In this document: one piece after another, positions 53,954 through 61,336 of the stretch
How positions within the stretch are numbered: the stretch's first letter is position 1
Layout of the letters: each line of letters opens with the position of its first letter
Assembly: GCF_026309355.1 (NCBI RefSeq)
Contig: NZ_JAPJZK010000001.1
Coordinates: 5,290,501-5,354,500 of the forward strand
DNA length: 64,000 bases
Direction of reading: 5' to 3'
DNA from: Spartinivicinus marinus
GTDB lineage: Bacteria > Pseudomonadota > Gammaproteobacteria > Pseudomonadales > Zooshikellaceae
Program-made: the position numbers and the translations under genes
The notes under the pieces: generated by a model
Told to the model about the DNA's origin: nothing
The model's input: only the letters and a program-made list of their open reading frames with translations
Database searches by the model: none

Positions 53954-55271
53954 CCTTTCAGAAACCAGTAATGTTGATAACATAGCAATTAATCGATTAA
54001 GCCAACAGTTTCTATTAGAGTATCCTAAAGACGCTGCAAATGTTTTAGAAGCTTACCCACTTGAAGAAATGGCTTTGTTGTTAGCTGAGCAGTCAACGGC
54101 TACGCTAGTTCGTATCTGGAGTTTTTTCCCGCCTCATATTGCTGATCAATTGTTGCCTTTGCTGGAAAGCCGTGCTCAAAAAAATCTATTATTGGTAATG
54201 GATACGCCTGATTGTGCACAAACGTTAAATCGCTTATCGAAAGAAGATAAGCAGCGGTGCCTGGAAAATTTACCGGAAGATTACGCAAACGACTTGCAAA
54301 AGCTGCTTGAATATCCAGAGCGTACTGCTGGGCAAATGTTAGACCCAAGAGTTATTCGGTTGTTGCCCGATAATACGGCAGATGATGCACTACGTTTATT
54401 ACGGAAACAAAAACACAAGCCTATTCGAAAAGTGTTTATTGTGGATGCTGATCAGCAGTTGCAAGGCATTGTTGATATTACCGCCTTGGCTCTCAGTGAA
54501 GGCGATGAAAAATTACAACAACTAGCGTTGCCACCCAGGGCATTAATTTCGCCCTTTGACTCCCTTGATGAAGTCGCTGATAAATTGACTCAGTTTAAGC
54601 TGGATATTTTACCTGTCATCGATATTAATGGGAAATTATTAGGTGCCATTCAACACCCCTCTCTATTACGAACTTTACAAGATAATTCATTAACTGATAT
54701 ACAGGCCATGGTGGGGGTGAGCAGAGAAGAGCGTGCTTTATCCAAAGCGTGGTTTGCGATTAAAAAGCGCTTGCCTTGGATGGAAATTAATTTAGTCACT
54801 GCATTTGCTGCAGCTTCGGTAGTCGCTTTATTTGAAGATACTATTGCCAAATTTACAGCGTTGGCCGTATTACTGCCTGTTGTGGCTGGACAGTCGGGTA
54901 ATGCAGGTGCCCAGGCACAAGCTGTCACTATTCGAGGTTTAGCCTTAAAAGAAATTACCGTTAGAAATTGGTTAAGGGTTTTACTCAAAGAAATCAAGAT
55001 CGGTGTGGTGAATGGTATTGCCATTGCGTTGACCACAGCAATAGGTGTATATATTTGGAGTGGTAGTATTGGTCTATCGTTAGTGATTACCATTGCGATG
55101 ATCATTTCTATGGTAATGGCGGGTATGGCAGGAGCCGTTGTCCCCATTGTATTAACCAAACTGGGTCAAGACCCAGCCCAGTCATCGTCGATTATCCTAA
55201 CCACCATTACGGATATTGCTGGTTTTATGTCATTTTTGGGTATTGCCACATTACTGTCGGCATTGTTATAA
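53940..55271 (+). CDS. mgtE: MgtE-family magnesium transporter
   Basis: This 443-residue transporter has an MgtE N-domain at about 20-130, CBS domains at about 135-260, and five membrane spans from about 285. The signature PVVAGQSGNAGAQAQAVTIRGL and the last-span DPAQSSSIILTTITDIAGF, with the pore aspartate, are intact. MgtE moves Mg2+ (and sometimes Mn2+) under control of its cytosolic domains. The gene is last in an mscS, MgtE_N/CBS, mgtE set. Its start overlaps the previous gene. Confidence 0.93.
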   Translation: MTSASLSETSNVDNIAINRLSQQFLLEYPKDAANVLEAYPLEEMALLLAEQSTATLVRIWSFFPPHIADQLLPLLESRAQKNLLLVMDTPDCAQTLNRLSKEDKQRCLENLPEDYANDLQKLLEYPERTAGQMLDPRVIRLLPDNTADDALRLLRKQKHKPIRKVFIVDADQQLQGIVDITALALSEGDEKLQQLALPPRALISPFDSLDEVADKLTQFKLDILPVIDINGKLLGAIQHPSLLRTLQDNSLTDIQAMVGVSREERALSKAWFAIKKRLPWMEINLVTAFAAASVVALFEDTIAKFTALAVLLPVVAGQSGNAGAQAQAVTIRGLALKEITVRNWLRVLLKEIKIGVVNGIAIALTTAIGVYIWSGSIGLSLVITIAMIISMVMAGMAGAVVPIVLTKLGQDPAQSSSIILTTITDIAGFMSFLGIATLLSALL

Positions 55272-55306
55272 GTTTATAGAAGCGATTCAAAAACCCTGAA
55301 GGTAAA

Positions 55307-55786
55307 ATGCTAAAAAAGAGTCTGTTAGTTGGCTTTTTGCTATTAATCATTCTGACAGGTATTGTGCTTTTCTATTTTGCCTATTTGGGGTATCAATCCC
55401 AATCTGGGCAGCCGAGTGGTCTTATCAATGGTGTGCTGGCTCAATGTCCCGCTAAGCCTAATTGTGTCAACAGCGACTTTAAAGAAGATACCACTCATTT
55501 TATTGAACCGCTAACCTTGCCAAAATGGCAGTCTAAAGAAATTATGGCGGCGATCACGTCAGTCATTGAAAATGCTGGCGGTACAATTGTTAACCGTCAG
55601 GCGCATTATGTTGCAGCAACTTTTACATCAACCATTTTTGGTTTTGTCGATGATTTAGAGGTTCGGTTAGATGAAACAAGCAAACTGATCCATATCCGCT
55701 CCGCCTCACGGGTTGGGCATAGTGATCTTGGCCAAAATAGAAAACGGGTGAGTGACATAAAGCAACGTTTGTTGATCTTGTTGTGA
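55307..55786 (+). CDS. DUF1499 family membrane-anchored protein
   Basis: This 159-residue protein has an N-terminal membrane span (LLVGFLLLIILTGIVLFYFAY), then the DUF1499 pattern CPAKPNCVNS, the repeated strand-helix unit at 60-110, and FVDDLEVRLDE with HIRSASRVGHSDLGQNRKRV at the end. Function is unknown. AAGGTAAA precedes the ATG, and it follows mgtE by 35 bases, so it may be co-transcribed. Confidence 0.85.
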   Translation: MLKKSLLVGFLLLIILTGIVLFYFAYLGYQSQSGQPSGLINGVLAQCPAKPNCVNSDFKEDTTHFIEPLTLPKWQSKEIMAAITSVIENAGGTIVNRQAHYVAATFTSTIFGFVDDLEVRLDETSKLIHIRSASRVGHSDLGQNRKRVSDIKQRLLILL

Positions 55787-55815
55787 TCAAAGAAAGCTTC
55801 ATTTAGTAGGGGATA

Positions 55816-55941
55816 TATACCCAATGCGTAGGGTTTTTAGGTGAGGCCATCAAGTGACGAAGTCTCATGAGCCTATATTAATAGGTAATTGGGGTGAGGA
55901 ACGATGATAACAAAACCTAAAAATGATTCGCGACGGGTATA
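55816..55941 (+). repeat. 126-bp repeat element with imperfect terminal inverted repeats, copy 2
   Basis: It matches 10598-10723 in opposite orientation at 122 of 126 bases. It starts TATACCCAATGCG and ends CGCGACGGGTATA, with internal ATTTTTAGGT/CCTAAAAAT inverted segments. It lies between the DUF1499 gene and ykvA. A further GGGTATA at 55954-55960, 12 bases after its right end, supplies the AAGGG ribosome binding site of ykvA. Confidence 0.9.
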
Positions 55942-55963
55942 GCCAAAGCAGAAGGGTATAATA

Positions 55964-56326
55964 ATGTACGAAATTAAACGTTTACCCAAAAAGTATGAAA
56001 ATAAATATTCTGAAGAAAAGTTTTGGAGTAAGGTAAAAAAGTATGCAAAAAAGGCTGGTGAGTCTGTTTTGGAGCCTGCTTTAAAAATGTACTATGCCTT
56101 AATGGATTCAGACACGCCAGCCTGGGCAAGGGCGGTAATCATCGGTGCTTTAGGGTATTTTATTTCTCCCCTGGATTCTATTCCAGATATAATACCGGCA
56201 TTGGGTTTTACAGACGATGTGGGCGTTTTAGCAGCCGCATTAGCGACAGTTGCTGCTCATATAAAAGATGAGCATGTAGAAAAGGCTAAAAAAACACTTA
56301 AGAAATGGCGTGGTAAAACCGATTAA
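55964..56326 (+). CDS. YkvA family (DUF1232) membrane protein
   Basis: This 120-residue protein has the DUF1232 core at about 50-90: PAWARAVIIGALGYFISPLDSIPDIIPALGFTDDVGVL. The membrane hairpin is flanked by strongly basic ends, rich in Lys. Function is unknown; YkvA proteins occur in many bacteria and plants. The ATG at 55964 has AAGGG about nine bases upstream, formed by a repeat-derived GGGTATA. It converges with the SDR gene. Confidence 0.85.
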   Translation: MYEIKRLPKKYENKYSEEKFWSKVKKYAKKAGESVLEPALKMYYALMDSDTPAWARAVIIGALGYFISPLDSIPDIIPALGFTDDVGVLAAALATVAAHIKDEHVEKAKKTLKKWRGKTD

Positions 56327-56339
56327 CATTAGAGGTGCC

Positions 56340-57068
56340 CTAAAGTAAGTAACCTCCATCAACGTCCAAAACTGCATTACGCATAGCTAACGACTGATTA
56401 GACAATAAAAATTCAATAGCACCAACTTGGTCATCAGGCTGCATAACTCGACCTAACGCTGTACTTTGCATCGATTTAAACAAGCCACTCTGTTGTTCAG
56501 ATGTCATGCCAGCTTTGCTTTGAATCTCGGTAGCAGTGACGCCTGGGCGAACGGAATTAATGCGAATACCTCGTGGTGCAAGCTCAAGATTGGCTACGCG
56601 TGCGATTGCTTCAAAGGCTGCTTTGCTTGCAGAGTAGGAAGCGGCATTGGCAAAAGCTTTATTGACAACAATACTGGAAACAAATACCACACTGGATGGG
56701 TTGTTGAGAGTGGGCAGGAGTGATTGTAACGTAAACAATGGGCCTTTTGTGTTTATCGTCATTGTTAAATCATACACTTCTTCTGTTGTGGTAACAAAAG
56801 ACTCAGGATAGAACACTCCAGCGTTTAGGACCAGACCGTCTAATCGAATATTATCTTTCTGTAGCGACTTTGATAGTTGTACTAGCTGATGAGTGTTAGC
56901 ACTATCAGCCACTAGCCCTAAACAGCCAAGCGCCTGACTGACTCGATCAACTTTGGTTTGATCACGACCTGTGATGATCACATGATGGGCTGATTTGACT
57001 AGGTGTTCTGCTAATGCTAACCCAATTCCAGATGTCCCGCCGGTTATTAAAACCGTTTTATCTTTCAT
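56340..57068 (-). CDS. Short-chain dehydrogenase/reductase
   Basis: This 242-residue SDR has the NAD(P) motif TGGTSGIG at about 9-16, an NAG motif (LVLNAGVFYP), the catalytic Tyr-Lys in YSASKAAF, and the IRINSVRPGVTATEI segment. Length fits classical SDRs. GAGGAG lies seven bases before the ATG. It is divergent from a LysR gene 127 bases away, which probably controls it. Substrate is unknown. Confidence 0.9.
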   Translation of the reverse strand: MKDKTVLITGGTSGIGLALAEHLVKSAHHVIITGRDQTKVDRVSQALGCLGLVADSANTHQLVQLSKSLQKDNIRLDGLVLNAGVFYPESFVTTTEEVYDLTMTINTKGPLFTLQSLLPTLNNPSSVVFVSSIVVNKAFANAASYSASKAAFEAIARVANLELAPRGIRINSVRPGVTATEIQSKAGMTSEQQSGLFKSMQSTALGRVMQPDDQVGAIEFLLSNQSLAMRNAVLDVDGGYLL

Positions 57069-57195
57069 ACTGATCTCCTCGTTTATAGTCGATGCTTTGC
57101 GATATTTGAGAGACTATCAGCTTGATCAGATGTTCATAAGGCTCCAATATGAACACACACTGATTCTATTTGAGAAACAAAGACAAGGATTTAAC

Positions 57196-58083
57196 GTGTC
57201 ATACCTAAACCTGCCGTTACTCCATATTTTTCACTTAGTGGCTGAGCGAGGAAGCTTTCAGGCTGTCGCAAATGAATTAAGCTTACCCAGATCTTCAATC
57301 AGTAAAAAAATACGACAGCTTGAGGATTTTGTTGGACAACCATTGATTAAGCGCTCCACACGGCAACTTCATTTAACCGAAGTGGGCCTCAATTTACTGG
57401 CGGGTACAGATGACTTAACAAGAATACTCTCTAATATGCATGATGTAATTGAGGAAACACAAGCTATTCCAAAGGGCAAGGTTAAAATCAGTGCTAGCAT
57501 GTTAATGGGCCAACGATTTCTTATCCCGCTGTTGAGTAAGTTTCGTAAAAGGTATCCTGAGATTGCTTTGGAAATAAGTTTTAAAGATGAGAATGTTGAT
57601 TTTCTTACCGAAAAAGTTGATATTGCTATTCGTATTGGGTGCTTGCCTGATTCATCACTCATAGCAAGACAAATTGGTACAAAACAGTGGGGCTGGTTTG
57701 CCTCAGAAAGATACTTATTAGAACGTGGATACCCTAAATACCCTCACGAATTGAAACAATATGACTGTCTAGCGTTTGGGAATATTACTAATACATTCAA
57801 CTGTTGGCCATTTCAAGATAAGTATGGGCATACGGAAACAATTGAAGTCACACCAGCGATTAAAACTGATAACAGCAGGGCTTTAGTAGACATGGCGTGT
57901 GAAGGCCTTGGAATTATAATGATTGATCCTGCATTTATTAGTGAGGAAATAAAAATTGGCAAGCTAACCCCAGTCTTACCTGAATGGGGGCATCCTGATA
58001 CCAGCCCGATAAATTTAGTCTGTTTGGGGCAACGTACTAAAGCCGCTCAAGTCGTTTGGCAGTTCTTGCTAGAACACTTTTAG
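57196..58083 (+). CDS. LysR-family transcriptional regulator
   Basis: This 295-residue protein has a LysR helix-turn-helix at about 5-63 (LLHIFHLVAERGSFQAVANELSLPRSSISKKIRQLE) and a periplasmic-binding-like effector domain (GKVKISASMLMGQRFLIPLL; VDIAIRIGCLPDSSLIARQIG). The GTG at 57196 has AAGGA six bases upstream and a normal LysR N-terminus; the longer frame from 56995 runs through the divergent promoter and is rejected. It is divergent from the SDR gene, its likely target. Inducer is unknown. Confidence 0.9.
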   Translation: MSYLNLPLLHIFHLVAERGSFQAVANELSLPRSSISKKIRQLEDFVGQPLIKRSTRQLHLTEVGLNLLAGTDDLTRILSNMHDVIEETQAIPKGKVKISASMLMGQRFLIPLLSKFRKRYPEIALEISFKDENVDFLTEKVDIAIRIGCLPDSSLIARQIGTKQWGWFASERYLLERGYPKYPHELKQYDCLAFGNITNTFNCWPFQDKYGHTETIEVTPAIKTDNSRALVDMACEGLGIIMIDPAFISEEIKIGKLTPVLPEWGHPDTSPINLVCLGQRTKAAQVVWQFLLEHF

Positions 58084-58361
58084 GTCTTCTTGATAGTTGT
58101 AATAATTACTTCCATAAGCGTACACCTTGGGAAATAAATAAAGGAAAAGATCGGGATGAGGTAGCAGAGACTTGTTTAGTTACCTCAAACCTTATAAGGC
58201 AACTCGCGATTGCTTTTTATCCATTAACGCCTTATTTGTCCACATCTATTCTAGCTGAGTTGGGTGATGATGTGAAAAATTGTCTTTGGCAGTCAAAATT
58301 TAAAATTCAATTGATTAATATCAATCATGCGAGAAGTCATTTTAGTAAACTCAATAAATAG
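58083..58361 (+). pseudogene. Remnant of a methionyl-tRNA synthetase anticodon-binding domain
   Basis: The frame after the LysR stop encodes a fragment resembling the anticodon-binding domain of class I methionyl-tRNA synthetases: LDSCNNYFHKRTPWEINKGK, then NLIRQLAIAFYPLTPYLS and SILAELGDD. The pattern (AN.YI....PW..., then LRxLAI.L.PxxP) is characteristic. The catalytic domain, start codon and ribosome binding site are absent, and only about 85 codons remain before TAG. It seems to be a decayed, transferred or duplicated metG end; an intact metG should exist elsewhere. Confidence 0.65.
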
Positions 58362-58362
58362 G

Positions 58363-59037
58363 TTAATAGTTTAAGACTTTGCCTTGGCGATGTTCTTGGA
58401 TAATGGTGTTTAACTTAGGAACTAGTTTTTTGTGTTTTTTATGCAAATAGTGGAATAAGGGAGTTGTTTGAAGTGGTGGGGTAAGCATTTTTATATCTTT
58501 GAATCCTAGTGATTGGATAGAATTTAAGCCTATTAATCGATCGAGAATTACAACTTCGACTCGATTAGAATTCAACATATGAAGTGCTTGCTGATTAGTG
58601 TTTACCAGGACAATATTAAAGCCTCGAGTATTATGTTCTGCTACTTTATAACCTATTCTAAAGCAAATACGGTAAGGCTTTACACTTTCCCAGCCTTTGA
58701 CAGTAAACTGTTTTGTTTTACTAAATGCCATGTGCTCAGCAACAAGATAGGGTGTCGGTACTTTAATCAAGTTGGGGTATGCTAAATTGATATTGTCAAT
58801 GCGAAACAGCTCGCCATCGGTGACTGCTTGGTTAGTCAATACCAAAGACCTTTCAGCAGGCAGCCTTAAGAAATGGATGTTAATACCTAGTTTTTGATAA
58901 GCCATTCGAATGATATCTTTTGCTGTATTGGTAAGAGGGCTGTCATCGGTGATTTGTGTAATTATTAAGGCATTGTTGCTGGCTGTGATGGGAATAAGAT
59001 AGCTATACAATAGTAGAAATATTATTGCTCTTATCAT
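58363..59037 (-). CDS. Family-3-like extracellular solute-binding protein
   Basis: This 224-residue protein has a signal peptide (MIRAIIFLLLYSYLIPITA) and a periplasmic-binding fold like SBP_bac_3: ALIITQITDDSPLTNTAKDIIRMAYQKLG, LRLPAERSL, and the C-terminal KKLVPKLNTIIQEHR. It is short for the family and has no ABC permease nearby, like many stand-alone family-3 proteins. Ligand is unknown, probably a polar amino acid or related compound. The AAGGG before its ATG lies within the short repeat at 59040-59062. The stop is one base past the metG remnant end. Confidence 0.72.
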   Translation of the reverse strand: MIRAIIFLLLYSYLIPITASNNALIITQITDDSPLTNTAKDIIRMAYQKLGINIHFLRLPAERSLVLTNQAVTDGELFRIDNINLAYPNLIKVPTPYLVAEHMAFSKTKQFTVKGWESVKPYRICFRIGYKVAEHNTRGFNIVLVNTNQQALHMLNSNRVEVVILDRLIGLNSIQSLGFKDIKMLTPPLQTTPLFHYLHKKHKKLVPKLNTIIQEHRQGKVLNY

Positions 59038-59039
59038 GT

Positions 59040-59062
59040 TATACCCTTACGCAGTGGGTATG
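59040..59062 (-). repeat. Short form of the TATACCC/GGGTATA repeat, next to a start codon
   Basis: This 23-base near-palindrome has TATACCC at the left and GGGTATG at the right, with TTACGCAGT between. On the minus strand it reads CATACCCACTGCG and then TAAGGGTATA, resembling the left end of the 126-bp element. It lies two bases upstream of the ATG of the 58363-59037 gene, and its AAGGG is the ribosome binding site of that gene. Confidence 0.7.
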
Positions 59063-59227
59063 TGTGCCTAAACCGATTGATTATAACTATAGTCAACACC
59101 TTATGATAATTGATAAAACCGCTTGCGAGGCTGTTATTTTTGCTTTTATTGCCAGATAGTCTCATTCTTATGTTATATACCTTTCAGGCGACTATTATGT
59201 AATTACTGCTGGGTGTTAGAGGTAATT

Positions 59228-60028
59228 ATGCACTTATTGCTATTTGTAATAACTTTTATATTTTTTACTCAATTATCTTTTGCTACAGCTGGAACGCCTG
59301 AAACGGTTGTTCTTGCTATAGAAGACTCAGGCAGCTTTCCCATTTATAGGAAGGCTGCAAGCCATTACACAGGGAAGCACCCAGGTTTTTTTATTGAATT
59401 TGTTCGAGAGATAGAAGCTGATTTAGAAGTCAATATTAATATTGTTAGAATGCCATGGAAGCGCTGTTTAGTCAGCTTGCAAGAAGGACGTGTAAATGCT
59501 GTGACGTCAGCAAGTTATAAACCAGAACGAGAAAAAAGTGGTCGTTATCCTAAAAAATCCGGTCACTTGGATATTGGGAGAAGGTTTAATACTTCGAGTT
59601 ATTTTCTTTATTCGATAGAAGGAGCATCAGTACGTTGGGATGGAAATATTTTAGAAAATAAAAGTAACTTATCAGTAGGTGCTCAACGAGGTTTTTCAAT
59701 AGTGGCAGATTTAAATAACCTTGGTATAAAAACGACAGAAGTTGATGACCCAGGGTCAGGATTTATTATGCTGCTAAATAGTCGACTATCGGCTTTAGCT
59801 GTTCATGAGAATGTTGGACAAGTGTATGTGAGAAAGCATGACAATATTAAACAATTGTCTCCGCCACTAAAGACAAAACCTTATTTTTTAATAATATCGC
59901 ATCAGTTTTATGATAAATATCCTGACTTCTCTGAAAAAATATGGGATACAGTTGAAAAGATAAGAAACTCAGAAAAGCTAGCAAAGATAAAAGATAAGTA
60001 TTATTCTTTCGGTAGTTGGCCAGACTAA
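59228..60028 (+). CDS. Family-3-like extracellular solute-binding protein
   Basis: This 266-residue protein has a signal peptide (MHLLLFVITFIFFTQLSFA) and the SBP_bac_3 fold: IEFVREIEADLEVNINIVRMPWKRCL, LQEGRVNAVTSASYKPERE, and a C-terminal DTVEKIRNS. The ATG at 59228 follows AGAGGTAATT and gives a normal signal peptide; the longer frame from 59123 is not supported. It is a stand-alone binding protein, divergent from the preceding paralog-like gene. Ligand is unknown. Confidence 0.78.
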   Translation: MHLLLFVITFIFFTQLSFATAGTPETVVLAIEDSGSFPIYRKAASHYTGKHPGFFIEFVREIEADLEVNINIVRMPWKRCLVSLQEGRVNAVTSASYKPEREKSGRYPKKSGHLDIGRRFNTSSYFLYSIEGASVRWDGNILENKSNLSVGAQRGFSIVADLNNLGIKTTEVDDPGSGFIMLLNSRLSALAVHENVGQVYVRKHDNIKQLSPPLKTKPYFLIISHQFYDKYPDFSEKIWDTVEKIRNSEKLAKIKDKYYSFGSWPD

Positions 60029-60454
60029 CTAGTTAGATGTATAGCGATTATATATTTTATCTAAATTAATGTTGTCGTTGCTTCGCACAGCCATAATGTA
60101 TTTTACTGAGTACAAAGGTGTATCGACAAAATGATAAGCTTTTTCTCGTTCCGGGTTTCTAGAAAAACCAAGAAATACATCAAATGTTCATTTTTCCAAA
60201 TTGAGCTTTATTCGTTTGAATGGGAAAAATTTATTATAGCCGGCAATCCTAATGTTTGGGTTTTCCTTTTCAAGAGCATGTATTATTTCGACACATAGCC
60301 CTGTCATTTCTCCATCTTTCATAAAGTATTTCGGTGCACTATCCTGAGCGCCAGTGTTTAACTCAAATGAAAAGACTGCATAGGCGTTCATGATGAGAAA
60401 TAATGACAAACTAAAAGTAACCAAGAGTTTCAAACGGTTGGGCTTAGAAACCAT
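60029..60454 (-). pseudogene. Family-3-like solute-binding protein interrupted by an in-frame TGA and truncated
   Basis: The first 88 codons encode a signal peptide (LVTFSLSLFLIMNAYA) and the SBP_bac_3 start (APKYFMKDGEMTGLCVEIIHAL). After a TGA at 60188-60190 the same frame continues for 53 more codons with family-like sequence TFDVFLGFSRNPEREKAYHF and VDTPLYSVKYIMAV, until a TAG at 60029-60031. The TGA sits where a glycine is expected (LEKG.FDVF), so GGA to TGA is the likely mutation. About half the protein's C-terminal part is missing. It is a third relative of the two neighbouring binding proteins and should be non-functional. Confidence 0.82.
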
Positions 60455-60687
60455 TCTTGTGCCTCTAATACTGCTTTAAGGTAATTGAGTTCATTTTAGT
60501 ATTTATTGGCTATTTTGGAAGCTGTCGAGTAGATCCAAGCCCTTTATCAAAGACAACAGCTATATAGGGAAAGGCTTTCCATATAATACAGTTGGTGTTT
60601 AACTTGTTATCTTTAACTATACTTCATAAGACTTATAATGAGCGGCCTTATGTTAAAACATCTAATCAAATAGAAAGTATCTAGCCA

Positions 60688-61077
60688 ATGAAAAAAACAA
60701 TAGCAACAATGTTAGCCTGTGTCGGTATAGCGGGGGCTCATGCCGAGTGGACGACAATCCTTTGTTCGGGGGCAGGCAGTTTGGAAGCATTAGTTAATGA
60801 AGACGGAAGCCAGGTGACTGCTTCTGGTCAGTGGGTGACAGACACTAATTTGATGGGCAGAGCGATTCATTATTTTAGCCTCTCTCAAGCTGATCATGAT
60901 TTACTGAAAAGCCAATGTCAGGCACAGTTGGCTAACGCAGAGCCATTACCTGTTTATTCGCAAAATAATTTGGGCTTTTTTAAGGTAAATTACTCAAATG
61001 GGGGGTATGGCTTTGAGCCTAGACATTATAACTCGCAAAGGATGAGAGATATTAATCATTATTTTAGGAGCTTATAA
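60688..61077 (+). CDS. Small secreted protein of unknown function
   Basis: This 129-residue protein has a signal peptide (MKKTIATMLACVGIAGAHA-EW). The mature part of about 110 residues is rich in Asn, Ser and Tyr with two cysteines (ILCSG and SQCQA), compatible with one disulfide. I do not recognise the family. It is monocistronic. The element at 61082-61248 begins four bases after its stop. Confidence 0.62.
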   Translation: MKKTIATMLACVGIAGAHAEWTTILCSGAGSLEALVNEDGSQVTASGQWVTDTNLMGRAIHYFSLSQADHDLLKSQCQAQLANAEPLPVYSQNNLGFFKVNYSNGGYGFEPRHYNSQRMRDINHYFRSL

Positions 61078-61081
61078 TTAC

Positions 61082-61248
61082 GAGCACCCCTAAAAATGCC
61101 CTTTTTTCGCGATAGCTGCGTTAGCTCCGTACTCAGGTCCTCATGTATTAATTATACACTGTGGCCTTCCGTGCGGTGCTGTCTTGCTCTCACAAAAAAA
61201 TTGCTATTTTTAGACGCACTCTTAAGAATACCCTTATAGAGCACCCCT
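61082..61248. repeat. Larger element with inverted ends and AT-rich core, flanked by a 10-bp direct repeat
   Basis: GAGCACCCCT occurs at 61082-61091 and 61239-61248 as a direct repeat. Inside, CTAAAAATGCCCTTTTTTCGCGA at the left and TTGTGAG...TTGCTATTTTTAGA at the right form an imperfect inverted repeat. The core around 61141-61160 holds TGTATTAATTATACA, a palindrome. The layout (CTAAAAAT ends, AT-rich central palindrome, no coding) resembles that of the 126-bp element, but the sequence is different. It looks like a separate mobile or palindromic repeat family. Confidence 0.55.
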
Positions 61249-61256
61249 TAAATATA

Positions 61257-61286
61257 GACAGCCGCTAACTGAGAGTAGCGGCTGTC
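61257..61286. terminator. 11-bp perfect hairpin between convergent genes
   Basis: GACAGCCGCTA pairs with TAGCGGCTGTC around an eight-base loop. AT-rich sequence follows on both sides (AATATTAATTT and TATATTTAA). It lies 50 bases from the ggt stop and serves as terminator for it and possibly for the rightward gene. Confidence 0.7.
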
Positions 61287-61312
61287 AATATTAATTTATC
61301 AACGCAAAGATA

Positions 61313-61334
61313 TATACCCAAAGCGTAGGGTATA
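61313..61334. repeat. Short form of the TATACCC/GGGTATA repeat after ggt
   Basis: TATACCC and GGGTATA flank AAAGCGTA, a 22-base near-palindrome. The first 19 bases match the left end of the 126-bp element with one mismatch. It ends two bases from the ggt stop codon. Confidence 0.75.
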
Positions 61335-61336
61335 GA

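Noticed and set aside
60188-60190. TGA as a selenocysteine codon
   Set aside because: The family has glycine here, the frame is truncated soon after, and no SECIS-like stem directly follows; a nonsense mutation is simpler.
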